NCBI GenBank assembly: GCA_900762325.1
Contig: CAAFGG010000028.1
Span: 1 to 64,000 of the forward strand
Length of the DNA stretch: 64,000 nt
Origin: an uncultured Collinsella sp.
GTDB lineage: Bacteria > Actinomycetota > Coriobacteriia > Coriobacteriales > Coriobacteriaceae
Reading direction: 5' to 3'
Shown here piece by piece: positions 51,792 to 60,248 of the stretch. The notes under the pieces were generated by a model that did not search any database, was not told where the DNA came from, and saw only the letters and a program-made list of their open reading frames with translations. How positions within the stretch are numbered: position 1 is the first letter of the stretch; each line of letters starts with the position of its first letter. The position numbers were made by a program, and so were the translations under genes.

Positions 51792-53183
51792 TTACTCTTC
51801 CTCGACGTGGTTGATCACAGCGCCCTTGGTGTGGATGAAGTTGGGGACAAAGGCGATGACCAGAAGGACAGCGAGAATCGCATAGACGCCGGTGGTACCG
51901 AAGGCCTCGGCAGCACGGCCGAGCGTAATACCAATAACGGAGAAGTCGAAGTCGCCGAACGTAGTGTTCTTGAAGCCGAAGACGTCAAGAACAGGCAGGA
52001 GCAGAGCAGGGGCAAAGGTGATGAGCAGGCCGTTGACGAAAGCGCCAAGAGCTGCGCCCTTGCGGCCACCGGTAGCATTGCCGTAGATGCCGGCAGTTGC
52101 ACCGCAGAAGAAGTGAGGAACCATGCCCGGGATGATGAAGATGCCGAGGGTAGCACCCACGATGAACATACCGACCACGCCACCGATAAAGGAAGCGACA
52201 AAGCCGAGGATGACGGCGGTGGGGGCATAGGGGAAGAAGACGGCGCAGTCGACGGCGGGGATGGCACCGGGGATCAGCTTGTTGGAGATGCCCTGGAAGG
52301 CCGGGACCAGGTCGGCGAGAATCATGCGGACGCCGTTGTAGACGATGGTGACGCCGACGGCGAAGGACAGAGCACAGGTCAGGGCGTAAACAATCACGTT
52401 GTCGCCGCCAGCAGTCTCAGCAACAACCGCAGGATCTGCGATGTAAGCGGCGAAAGCAGTCACCAGGTAGAAGAAGGCCATGGTAAGAGCCGTGGAGATG
52501 GTGGTGTCACGCAGGAAGGCATACTTCTCGGGGACCTCGATCTTCTCGGTGCTGTTCTCCTCGGCGTCCTTAGCAAACAGCGTACCGACGGCAGCGGAGA
52601 TATAGTAGGCAAGCGAGCCGAAGTGACCCATGGCGATCTCGTCGCCATCGGTAACCTTCTCGGTGAAACGCTGGCCGACGGCAGGGAGCATGGCGCTTAC
52701 AAGACCCAAGAACATGCCGCCCACAATGACGAGCTGGACATCCTGGAAGCCAGATGCCTGCAGAACAGCAGACAGCAGGCAGGCCATGAACATGCTGTGA
52801 TGGCCCGTCAAGAAGATGTACTTAAACTTGGTAAAGCGAGCAATGATAATGTTCACGACGTAGCCGAGAATCAGGATCATCATGGTCTGAACGCCGAGGA
52901 CGCTCTGGGCCATCGAAACGACGACCTCGTTGTTGGGCACGACGCCGGTGATGTGGAAACCAGTCTCGATGAAGGTACCCAGCGGAGCAAGGTTCTCCTG
53001 AACAACAGCGGCGCCGGCAGACAGCATGATGTAGCCAAGGATCGGCTTCAGGGTGCCCGTCATCACCTTGTGGGCGGGACGCTTAAGCGCGACAAGGCCG
53101 ACAAAAGCGAACAGGCCCATAATCCATGCTGGCTTGGTCAGAATCGATTGGATAAACTCAAGTATGGGAAGGATGACTTGCAT
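51792..53183 (-). CDS. PTS ascorbate-type transporter, IIC subunit (UlaA family)
   Basis: Membrane channel of a phosphotransferase system, 463 residues, about 10-11 helices. YIFLTGHHSMFMACLL and the N-terminal LGYIMLSAGAAVVQENLAPLG match UlaA, including GHH, which lies in the sugar site. L-ascorbate or a related acid sugar is the likely substrate. ATG at 53183 follows AAAGGAAG. It is the last gene of a IIA-IIB-IIC order. Confidence 0.88.
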   Translation of the reverse strand: MQVILPILEFIQSILTKPAWIMGLFAFVGLVALKRPAHKVMTGTLKPILGYIMLSAGAAVVQENLAPLGTFIETGFHITGVVPNNEVVVSMAQSVLGVQTMMILILGYVVNIIIARFTKFKYIFLTGHHSMFMACLLSAVLQASGFQDVQLVIVGGMFLGLVSAMLPAVGQRFTEKVTDGDEIAMGHFGSLAYYISAAVGTLFAKDAEENSTEKIEVPEKYAFLRDTTISTALTMAFFYLVTAFAAYIADPAVVAETAGGDNVIVYALTCALSFAVGVTIVYNGVRMILADLVPAFQGISNKLIPGAIPAVDCAVFFPYAPTAVILGFVASFIGGVVGMFIVGATLGIFIIPGMVPHFFCGATAGIYGNATGGRKGAALGAFVNGLLITFAPALLLPVLDVFGFKNTTFGDFDFSVIGITLGRAAEAFGTTGVYAILAVLLVIAFVPNFIHTKGAVINHVEEE

Positions 53184-53254
53184 CTGGGCTTCCTTTCTTT
53201 TTAACGTGGGCGCGTTTCCCTCTTCCACAGGGAACCGCCCTTTTTTGTGCCGCT

Positions 53255-53530
53255 TTAGGCGTTAGCGGCGGCCGCCTTGATTGCCTCGAGGGCGTCTTCG
53301 CGGATCTTCTTCTTGTTCACGTAGCTGCGAACGATCACGACGTTACCGTGAAGCTCGGGGGCGAGCTCCTTAACGGTAATGAACAGATCCGGATTTGCGG
53401 AAGAAGCACCATTCAGGTCCATAGACTCAACGTCGGCCTTGATGCCCTCCTCCTCACAAAGCTCCTCGACTTTGCCAGCGAGCATCAGGCTGGACCCGAT
53501 GCCGTTTCCGCATACGGTGATGATATGCAT
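53255..53530 (-). CDS. PTS ascorbate-type transporter, IIB subunit (UlaB family)
   Basis: Phosphocarrier of 91 residues. The active cysteine is Cys7 in TVCGNGIGSS, the loop typical of lactose/ascorbate IIB proteins. It takes phosphate from IIA and gives it to the sugar at IIC. Confidence 0.92.
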   Translation of the reverse strand: MHIITVCGNGIGSSLMLAGKVEELCEEEGIKADVESMDLNGASSANPDLFITVKELAPELHGNVVIVRSYVNKKKIREDALEAIKAAAANA

Positions 53531-53606
53531 GGCAACCTTCCTCTCCTACACGTGACGGTTTTCCCGTCTATCCAAAAGCGGCGACGCATCGCCGTGCCAT
53601 TAAGGC

Positions 53607-54053
53607 CTAAAAGAATGAACGCATGGTCTCCAAAACCTGCTCGGGCGTATCGCACGCACTGAGCTTGGCAACGCAGTCCTCGTCCTCGAACATCTGTGAA
53701 AGCTCCGCCAAGCAGCCAAGATGAGCCTTGGGGTCGGGCGCGCAGATGCCCACGAGCACGTGAACCGGATCGAAATCCTCATGTCCAAACGCAACCGCAG
53801 GGTCGAGCGTGACGATGCAGATTCCCGCTTCGCTCACATTGCCATCGGCCTGGGCATGGGGCATGGCGATGCCCTCTTCCAGAACCATATAGGGACCGAA
53901 TTTGTGAACCGATGAAATCATGGCGTCGACATAGCTCTGGTCGCATTTGCCGGCGTCTACGAGCAGCTTGCCGCATGCCTTGATCGCTTCCTCCCAATCG
54001 GAGGTCTCGACATGGCAGGCAACAAGCTCGGGCTTAAGAAGATCGGTCAGCAT
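53607..54053 (-). CDS. PTS IIA subunit (fructose/mannitol/ascorbate fold)
   Basis: Phosphocarrier domain PTS_EIIA_2, 148 residues. The phosphorylated histidine is His66 in GIAMPHAQAD. Length and the end segment match UlaC-like proteins. It starts nine bases after transaldolase copy 2, so that enzyme heads the operon. Confidence 0.92.
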   Translation of the reverse strand: MLTDLLKPELVACHVETSDWEEAIKACGKLLVDAGKCDQSYVDAMISSVHKFGPYMVLEEGIAMPHAQADGNVSEAGICIVTLDPAVAFGHEDFDPVHVLVGICAPDPKAHLGCLAELSQMFEDEDCVAKLSACDTPEQVLETMRSFF

Positions 54054-54062
54054 GCTCGTCCC

Positions 54063-54773
54063 CTACTCCTCGGGCAGGATGTGAAAACCAAGCGCCTGAA
54101 TGTCGCGGGCAAAGCCCTTGACCGTATCAAGCGAATACTCGAACAAATCTTTTCCGAAATTCTTGCGCTTGGCAAGAAGGGCATTGGGAACCGTAATGAT
54201 CTGGCAACCAACAGACTCAGCCTGGAAAATATTGAGCACCTCACGCGTGGATGCCCAGAGAACCTCGGCGGCGGGCTTGACAGCGGCCTTCTTTACGGAC
54301 TCTGCCATGAGGGGCAGCGGATCGACACCGGTATCGGCGATACGGCCGGCGAAGATGGACAGAATAGAGGGGGTCTCGGCAGAGACGGCATCGACGAACT
54401 CGTCGACCTGCTCGGGCGTGAAGATGGTGGTGACATTCACCTTGATACCATCGGCGGAAAGGCGCTTGACCAGCGCGGCGGTGGACTCGCCCTTGGTGTT
54501 GAGCGCCGGGATCTTAACGTAGACGTTGTCCGCCCAGGTTGCGATCTCGCGAGCCTCGGCCTCCATACCCGCCTCGTCGTCGGCAAACACCTCAAAAGAG
54601 ACCGACACATCGGTGATGTGCTCAAGAACCGTCTTGGCAAAAGCGCGGTAGTCGGTCACGCCACCGGCCTTCATAAGGGAAGGATTGGTCGTGAAGCCCT
54701 GAACGTTGCCGTTGTCGTGCATGTCAAGCATGCCCTCGAGGTTAGCGCCGTCGGCAAACACCTTGATTGCCAT
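54063..54773 (-). CDS. Transaldolase family protein, copy 2
   Basis: A 236-residue paralogue of copy 1; by eye about three quarters of residues are identical, including FTTNPSLM and the Lys in NVYVKIP. As first gene of the PTS operon it probably handles the sugar phosphate made by this uptake system. ATG at 54773 follows GAGAAAGGACC; the frame is open a little further upstream but without family sequence. Confidence 0.92.
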   Translation of the reverse strand: MAIKVFADGANLEGMLDMHDNGNVQGFTTNPSLMKAGGVTDYRAFAKTVLEHITDVSVSFEVFADDEAGMEAEAREIATWADNVYVKIPALNTKGESTAALVKRLSADGIKVNVTTIFTPEQVDEFVDAVSAETPSILSIFAGRIADTGVDPLPLMAESVKKAAVKPAAEVLWASTREVLNIFQAESVGCQIITVPNALLAKRKNFGKDLFEYSLDTVKGFARDIQALGFHILPEE

Positions 54774-54801
54774 GTTCGGTCCTTTCTCATCTAGCACTAT
54801 T

Positions 54802-54878
54802 GCTATCGAAAGCCTTTTTCTTTGTTTCAAAAGCTTTTCGGTTTTCTTTTATAAACTATTTCAAAAGCTATCGAAAGC
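54802..54878. promoter_or_regulatory. Repeated CTATCGAAAGC operators before the PTS operon
   Basis: GCTATCGAAAGC occurs at 54802-54813 and 54867-54878. TTTCAAAAGCT precedes the second, and recurs at 54825 as TTTCAAAAGCTTTTCGG. On the minus strand TTTCGA and TATAAA lie 17 bp apart across this region. The clustered copies suggest binding by the divergently encoded DeoR protein. Confidence 0.6.
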
Positions 54879-55082
54879 TCAATTGTCAACTTTCCGCGAA
54901 CGGTCGATTATCGGGCGTGAGCGTACCTCACTTTTTGTGAACACCTTCCAGGCAAGACTCTTTACTGTCTGTTGCAGGCATTCTGCATGTCAGGCCAACT
55001 ACTAATTACAAATAAAAGCAAGGCGTGTCATTCATCTCGTTCGCTCGATTTCGCCTTGTTCTTTTCATATCGATACGTTATA

Positions 55083-55096
55083 TTTCGATTACGAAA
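55083..55096. promoter_or_regulatory. TTTCG-ATTA-CGAAA dyad before the DeoR gene
   Basis: Short perfect dyad 37 bp before the DeoR start, with the same TCGAAAG-like core as the PTS operators, so it may serve autoregulation. The remaining 54879-55133 region holds no gene. Confidence 0.45.
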
Positions 55097-55133
55097 GGTA
55101 TTTCTTTTGTCTTTCGTTCAAAAGGAGCAACTC

Positions 55134-55925
55134 ATGGCATCTACTTCAGACCTTTCACCGGCCGAACGTCAGCGATTTATCATGAACTGGCTGGCCGAAA
55201 AGCCAAATATCTCGGTATCCGACATCGTTCGCCGCTTTTCGGTTTCGGAAGTTACCGCGCGACACGACCTCGTCTCGCTGGAATCGGAAGGCAAATTGCG
55301 TCGCGTACGTGGCGGAGCGGTATCGCTTTCACGTTCCACTGCAATCTCGTATCCCGAAGAGCGTATCAATGTCCAAGTCGAGGCCAAAGAGGCAATCGCC
55401 GCGACCGCAGCAACTCTTGTTGACGATGGCGACGTTCTGGTGATCGACATCGGCACCACGGGCTTTTACTTCACTAAAGCCCTCATGGACAAGCGCGACA
55501 TCACCATCATCACCGGCGATCTTGCCATCGCAAACTATGCCAGCTTCAATCTCCCCAATGCTTCGGTAGTGCTGTTAGGTGGCTCCGTGCGAAAGGGTCA
55601 CCTTTATCTCGCGGGCGCGCTGACGCTCGACTGCATGAGCAAGCTTCATGCCGACAAGGCATTTGTCAGTGCCGATGGATTCCATCCCGACCACGGCTTT
55701 ACCGTTGAGCACGACTTCTCTGCCATGATCAAGCGCATGTATCTAACCAACTCGAATCTGAGCTACATGATGGTCGACCAGGGTAAGTTCAATAAGACGA
55801 GCTTTTATCAGTCCGCACAGATCGATGACCTCGACGGCATCATCATCGATGGGGACAGCGAAGGTATCATGACAGCGGCAATCGAGAGCAGCCACAGTCA
55901 TCCCAAACTCTATATTGCAAAATAG
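55134..55925 (+). CDS. DeoR-family transcriptional regulator
   Basis: A 263-residue repressor with an N-terminal helix-turn-helix (ISVSDIVRRFSVSEVTARHDLVSL, about 22-45), RRVRGGAV wing, and a DeoR effector domain (DIGTTGFYF and ADKAFVSADGF) that binds a sugar phosphate. ATG at 55134 has AAAGGAGC. It is divergent from the PTS/transaldolase operon and surely its regulator. Confidence 0.92.
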   Translation: MASTSDLSPAERQRFIMNWLAEKPNISVSDIVRRFSVSEVTARHDLVSLESEGKLRRVRGGAVSLSRSTAISYPEERINVQVEAKEAIAATAATLVDDGDVLVIDIGTTGFYFTKALMDKRDITIITGDLAIANYASFNLPNASVVLLGGSVRKGHLYLAGALTLDCMSKLHADKAFVSADGFHPDHGFTVEHDFSAMIKRMYLTNSNLSYMMVDQGKFNKTSFYQSAQIDDLDGIIIDGDSEGIMTAAIESSHSHPKLYIAK

Positions 55926-55930
55926 CTCAA

Positions 55931-55967
55931 ATGGCCGGGTCGCCCCCACTGCGGGTGACCCGGCCAT
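55931..55967. terminator. Bidirectional terminator after DeoR gene
   Basis: ATGGCCGGGTC and GACCCGGCCAT, 11-bp stem around 15 nt, between convergent genes that end at 55925 and 55971. Confidence 0.8.
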
Positions 55968-55970
55968 GTA

Positions 55971-56798
55971 TTAAATCAAGCCAAAGTGGCGCATCGCCGT
56001 GACGGTGCCGTCGTGCGCGACGTCATCGGTCACGTAATCGGCGACCGCCTTGACCTCGGGCATGGCGTTGCCCATAGCAACGGCTGTTTCGACGGCGGCG
56101 AGCATGCCCAGGTCGTTGCCGGAGTCGCCAAAGCCAAAGGTGCGCGCATTTCCCTCGCGGCCCAGATACGCCAGCGCTCGCGCCACGCCCACGCCCTTGT
56201 CAATGCCCTTGGGGCTCAGCTCGCGATTCTGGCCACCGGTGTTGCACAGCTCAAACTCGCAATCGATAAAGCCGTCATCGTTGGCTACGCGAGCCAAACT
56301 GGACACATTGAGGCATACCTTGCCCACGCGCAGACTGCCGTCGACGCGCATCTCCTCGGCGCTGTGCACCACAGAAGTGCCGATCAGAGACGACTGCTCA
56401 ACACCCGCGGGTTCCAGGGCAAAAGTAGCCACGTTGGTCTCGAAAAAGGCCTCAATCCCTGCCGCGGCCATACGGCGCGCAAGCTCCTCGATAACGTCCT
56501 CGTCAAAGCAGTCCTCATGCACCACGCGGCCCTCGACCTCGAGCGTGGCGCCCGCCATGGCAACGACGCCCGCGGGGTCGAGCGCACGCAGGCTATCGGC
56601 GATGAGCCACAGGGGGCGACCCGTGCAGATAAACGCCTTATGCCCTGCGTCGCGCAGACGATGAAACGCCTCGATCACCGCCTGCGAAGGGCGAACCGCC
56701 GAAAAGTCCTTATCGGTCATATCGTCGGGATCGAACGACGTCAGCGTGCCGTCCACGTCAAAAAAGAGCACAGCGGGTTCGGGACACGCATCAATCAT
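55971..56798 (-). CDS. HAD-superfamily phosphatase, Cof/YidA type
   Basis: Class IIB HAD hydrolase, 275 residues. Motif I is FFDVDGTLT with the nucleophile Asp, motif II CTGR, and motif III/IV GFGDSGNDLGML. Such enzymes dephosphorylate sugar phosphates or flavin precursors. ATG at 56798 follows GAAAGGAACCC. Confidence 0.9.
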   Translation of the reverse strand: MIDACPEPAVLFFDVDGTLTSFDPDDMTDKDFSAVRPSQAVIEAFHRLRDAGHKAFICTGRPLWLIADSLRALDPAGVVAMAGATLEVEGRVVHEDCFDEDVIEELARRMAAAGIEAFFETNVATFALEPAGVEQSSLIGTSVVHSAEEMRVDGSLRVGKVCLNVSSLARVANDDGFIDCEFELCNTGGQNRELSPKGIDKGVGVARALAYLGREGNARTFGFGDSGNDLGMLAAVETAVAMGNAMPEVKAVADYVTDDVAHDGTVTAMRHFGLI

Positions 56799-56873
56799 AT
56801 GGGTTCCTTTCGAGGATAAGGGCAAACGAAGCATCCATCATATAATGGAGCGACGCAACCAGAGAGGTCACCC

Positions 56874-59435
56874 ATGGAATTTTATGCAAGCTGCCCCGAG
56901 GGCTTTGAATCCGCACTCGCCGACGAGCTAAAACGGCTCGGGCTTTCGCATGTCCGCCGCCTGAAGGGCCGCGCTACGTTTGAGGGCGAGCTCGAAGAAG
57001 GCTATCGCGCATGCCTGTGGTCGCGCCTGGCCAGCCGCGTGTTCGTGGTGCTCGGGCGTTTTGAGGCGCAGGATGCCGACGAGCTGTACGACGGCGTCTA
57101 CGACATCGCCTGGGAGAGCATCGTCCGCGCGCACGCCACCATCGCTATCACCGCCCGTGGCGTGACCGAGCAGCTGCGCAACACACGCTTCTCCGCCCTG
57201 CGCGCCAAGGACGCGTTGTGCGACCGTCTGGCCGAGGCCACGGGCCGTCGTGCCGACGTCGACGCCACCGACCCCGACGTTCACCTGCTGCTTTCGCTGC
57301 GTCAGCGTCGCGCGAGCATCAGCTTGGACCTTTCGGGCGATCCGCTGTTCAAGCGCCTGCCGCCTGCCGCGACCCGCGCCGGCGAGGGCACGCACGTGCT
57401 GCGCCCCGACTACGCCGCACTGGTACTGGCGCAGGTCGGCTGGACCGCGCTGTGCGAGCGCGAGCTGTCGGCCGACGATTACGAGAACGAGGCCCTGCCC
57501 ACGCTGATCGACGCCTCATGCGCCGGCGGCGGCCTGTTGCTGGAGGCCGTGAATATCCTGACCGACCGTGCGCCGGGCGCCGGGCGCGAGCACTGGGGTT
57601 TTGAGGGCTGGCAGCTGCACGACGCCGCCCTGTGGGAGCGGCTGCTTGCCGAGGCTCGTGAACGCGAGGCCACCGCGCGCGAGCGCCAGGCGCGCATCGT
57701 TGCCGTGGACATCGATCCCGCCGCCCGCAAGACCGCCGAGCGTATGGTCAAGTGCGCCGGCTACAAGCGCTTTGTCGATTTTTGCGCCGCCAAGCCCGCC
57801 GCCGTGCTGGATCACGCGGGCGTTGTCGCCGGTGCCGCCATCGTCGCGGACACCACCGAGACCCCGCTGTCGCTCATGCACGATGCCATGACGCTCATCG
57901 GCGAGCTGCGCCGTGCGCCCGAGCTTGCTTCGGCATCGGTCGCCGCGCTCACCCGCGATGGCCTCATGGCCCGCGCGCTCCACGCCGAGCCCGAGCGCTC
58001 GATCGCCGTCATGCCCAATAACGAGGAAGCCGCTATCGAGGTTTGGCCCTCGCTCGATCATGCCGCGGCGGCGTTTGAAGCCGCGACCAACGTGAATGCT
58101 GAGGACGAGGCCGCAGACGCCGCCGACGAGACCGGCACCGCACCTGCTATGCCCGAGCCCGCCGCCACGCTCGACTTGGGCGACGGCAAGCCGTTGCCCG
58201 TGCTCATCCCCGAGTCCGAGCAGTTCGCCAACCGCCTGCGCAAGAACGCCCGCCTGCGCCGCAAGTGGGCCAAGCGCAAGGGCGTGAGCTGCTACCGCGT
58301 CTACGACGCCGACCTGCCCGATTACTCCGCTGCCATCGACCTGTACGAAGGCTGCCCGCAGACCCCGGGCCGCTGGCTCGTCATCGCCGAATACGCCGCG
58401 CCCAAGACCATCGACCCCGCGCTGGCTCAGGCCCGCATGCTCGATATCCTGGCCATTGCGCCGCGCATCCTGGATGTCCCCGCCGAGCACGTGCACGCCA
58501 AGGCCCGCATGCGCTCGCGCGGCGGCTCGCAGTACGGCAAGCAGGGCGCCGGCAAGGGTGGCTCAGGCGAGCGCGCCAACATCGCGCGCCGTCGCCTGCC
58601 GCTCATCGAGGAGGGTGGCCTTACCTTTGCCGTCAACTTTGACGACTATCTGGACGTAGGCATCTTCTTGGACCACCGCGTCACCCGCAACCTGGTGCGC
58701 GAGCACGCCAAGCAGGCGCGCCGTTTCCTCAACCTGTTCGCCTACACCGGCACCGCCACCTGCTACGCGGCCGATGGCGGCGTCGATGAGACCGTGACGG
58801 TCGACCTCTCGAACACCTACCTGGACTGGGCCGAGCGCAACATGCGCCAGAACGGCTTTGTGGGCCCGCAGCATCACTTTGTGCGCGACGACGTGCTCGC
58901 CTGGATTCGCGACCAGCGCCAAACGCGCAACCGTTGGGACCTGATCTTTGTCGATCCGCCCACGTTCTCCAACTCGTCCAAGATGGGCCGTCGCACCTGG
59001 GATGTCCAGCGCGACCATGTTGAGCTGCTTGCCGGTGTGTCGCGCCTGCTCACACAGGGCGGCCACGCCATCTTTAGCTGCAACCTGCGCGGCTTCCGCC
59101 CCGAGACGCGCAAGCTTGCCCGCGCGGGCGTTGTATTGGATGACATCACGGCGCAGACCATCCCCGAGGACTTCGCGCGCAACCAGAAGGTGCACCACTG
59201 CTATATCGTGCGCCGCCTGCCCATCGAGGACGCCATGGCCGAGGTCGGCTTTAGCGCCGAGGAAATTGCCGAGCGCGTCGAGGAGCTGCGCAACCCCGAG
59301 GCCCGCAGGCCCCGCGCAGCAGCGCCCGCGCACGCGCAGGCCGGCCACGGCAAGTCCAACTTTGCCAGCAAACCCTCCCCTGCCGGCAAGTCCAAAAAGA
59401 AGAAGTTCTACGCCAGCAAGCCCAAGGATAAATAG
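56874..59435 (+). CDS. rlmL: RlmKL-like 23S rRNA methyltransferase with degenerate RlmL half
   Basis: Bifunctional architecture of 853 residues as in E. coli RlmKL, which makes m2G2445 and m7G2069. The order is THUMP (about 45-155), RlmL domain (160-400) and RlmK domain (430-800). The RlmK half is intact: LNLFAYTGTATCYAA and FVDPPTFSNSSKM (Asp-Pro-Pro near 694). In the RlmL half the SAM loop DPMCGSGT is replaced by DASCAGGG (about 213-220), and NPPYGERL by ADTTETPL (about 325-332). The first activity is therefore probably lost or changed. A Lys/Ala-rich tail of about 50 residues follows. ATG at 56874 has AGAGAGG upstream. Confidence 0.88.
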   Translation: MEFYASCPEGFESALADELKRLGLSHVRRLKGRATFEGELEEGYRACLWSRLASRVFVVLGRFEAQDADELYDGVYDIAWESIVRAHATIAITARGVTEQLRNTRFSALRAKDALCDRLAEATGRRADVDATDPDVHLLLSLRQRRASISLDLSGDPLFKRLPPAATRAGEGTHVLRPDYAALVLAQVGWTALCERELSADDYENEALPTLIDASCAGGGLLLEAVNILTDRAPGAGREHWGFEGWQLHDAALWERLLAEAREREATARERQARIVAVDIDPAARKTAERMVKCAGYKRFVDFCAAKPAAVLDHAGVVAGAAIVADTTETPLSLMHDAMTLIGELRRAPELASASVAALTRDGLMARALHAEPERSIAVMPNNEEAAIEVWPSLDHAAAAFEAATNVNAEDEAADAADETGTAPAMPEPAATLDLGDGKPLPVLIPESEQFANRLRKNARLRRKWAKRKGVSCYRVYDADLPDYSAAIDLYEGCPQTPGRWLVIAEYAAPKTIDPALAQARMLDILAIAPRILDVPAEHVHAKARMRSRGGSQYGKQGAGKGGSGERANIARRRLPLIEEGGLTFAVNFDDYLDVGIFLDHRVTRNLVREHAKQARRFLNLFAYTGTATCYAADGGVDETVTVDLSNTYLDWAERNMRQNGFVGPQHHFVRDDVLAWIRDQRQTRNRWDLIFVDPPTFSNSSKMGRRTWDVQRDHVELLAGVSRLLTQGGHAIFSCNLRGFRPETRKLARAGVVLDDITAQTIPEDFARNQKVHHCYIVRRLPIEDAMAEVGFSAEEIAERVEELRNPEARRPRAAAPAHAQAGHGKSNFASKPSPAGKSKKKKFYASKPKDK

Positions 59436-59530
59436 ACAACGTTGCGGTGGAATACGGACTGTTTTGCCTGGAATTAGGTAAATTTAGACCGTATTTCACC
59501 GCAACTCATATTGGGATGGCGGATGCCGAC

Positions 59531-60244
59531 CTATCCCTGGATGACCAATCGGTAACCAATACCCACGTGCGTCTGGATGTAGCGCGGATGCGCGGGGTCG
59601 GACTCGATCTTCTTGCGCAGCGTGCCCATAAAGACACGCAGGCTCGCCAGGTCGCTCTTGGTCGCCGTGCCCCAAATCTCGTGCAGGATAAACTGGTGCG
59701 TCAGTACCTTGTCGGCGTTATGCGCCAGCAGGCACAGGAGCTTATACTCGATCGGCGTCAGATGCAGTTCCTCGCCATCCATCGTGGCGATGCCGGCATC
59801 AAAATCGATATGCAGCTCACCGGTATCGAACGAGCCCTCGGAGACAACGCCGCCCGTCTGCGCATACGAAAGGCGCCTGAGCGTCGTGCGAATGCGCGCG
59901 AGCAGTTCCTCGACCGAAAACGGCTTGGTCAGATAGTCGTCGGCACCGGCATCGAGCGCGCGGATTTTGTCCGCATCCTCGCTGCGCGCCGAGACCACGA
60001 TAATCGGCATGCCCGACCATGCGCGCACCGACTCCACCACCTTGACGCCGTCCATATCGGGCAGGCCCAGATCGAGCAGCACAATGCTCGGCGCCTGCGA
60101 TGAGGCGGCGGCGATGGCGGCATGGGCGGTCTCCACAGCCATATGACGCAAGCCGTGCGCCTCGAGCGCGGCAACAATAAGATTGCGAACGGCGGGGTCG
60201 TCCTCAACGACCAAGATGAGCGGTTTTACGGCAGAGTTCGGCAC
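59531..60244 (-). CDS. KdpE-like OmpR-family response regulator
   Basis: Receiver plus winged helix, 237 residues. The phospho-acceptor is Asp58 in VLLDLGLPDMDG, with EDD near 15 and KPF as the conserved Lys. The DNA-binding end is LASLRVFMGTLRKKIE and THVGIGYRL. GTG at 60244 has GGAG in the end of the kinase gene. The pair is of the KdpDE type, controlling potassium transport; here the neighbour is kup, not kdpFABC. Confidence 0.9.
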   Translation of the reverse strand: MPNSAVKPLILVVEDDPAVRNLIVAALEAHGLRHMAVETAHAAIAAASSQAPSIVLLDLGLPDMDGVKVVESVRAWSGMPIIVVSARSEDADKIRALDAGADDYLTKPFSVEELLARIRTTLRRLSYAQTGGVVSEGSFDTGELHIDFDAGIATMDGEELHLTPIEYKLLCLLAHNADKVLTHQFILHEIWGTATKSDLASLRVFMGTLRKKIESDPAHPRYIQTHVGIGYRLVIQG

Positions 60245-60248
60245 AGCG

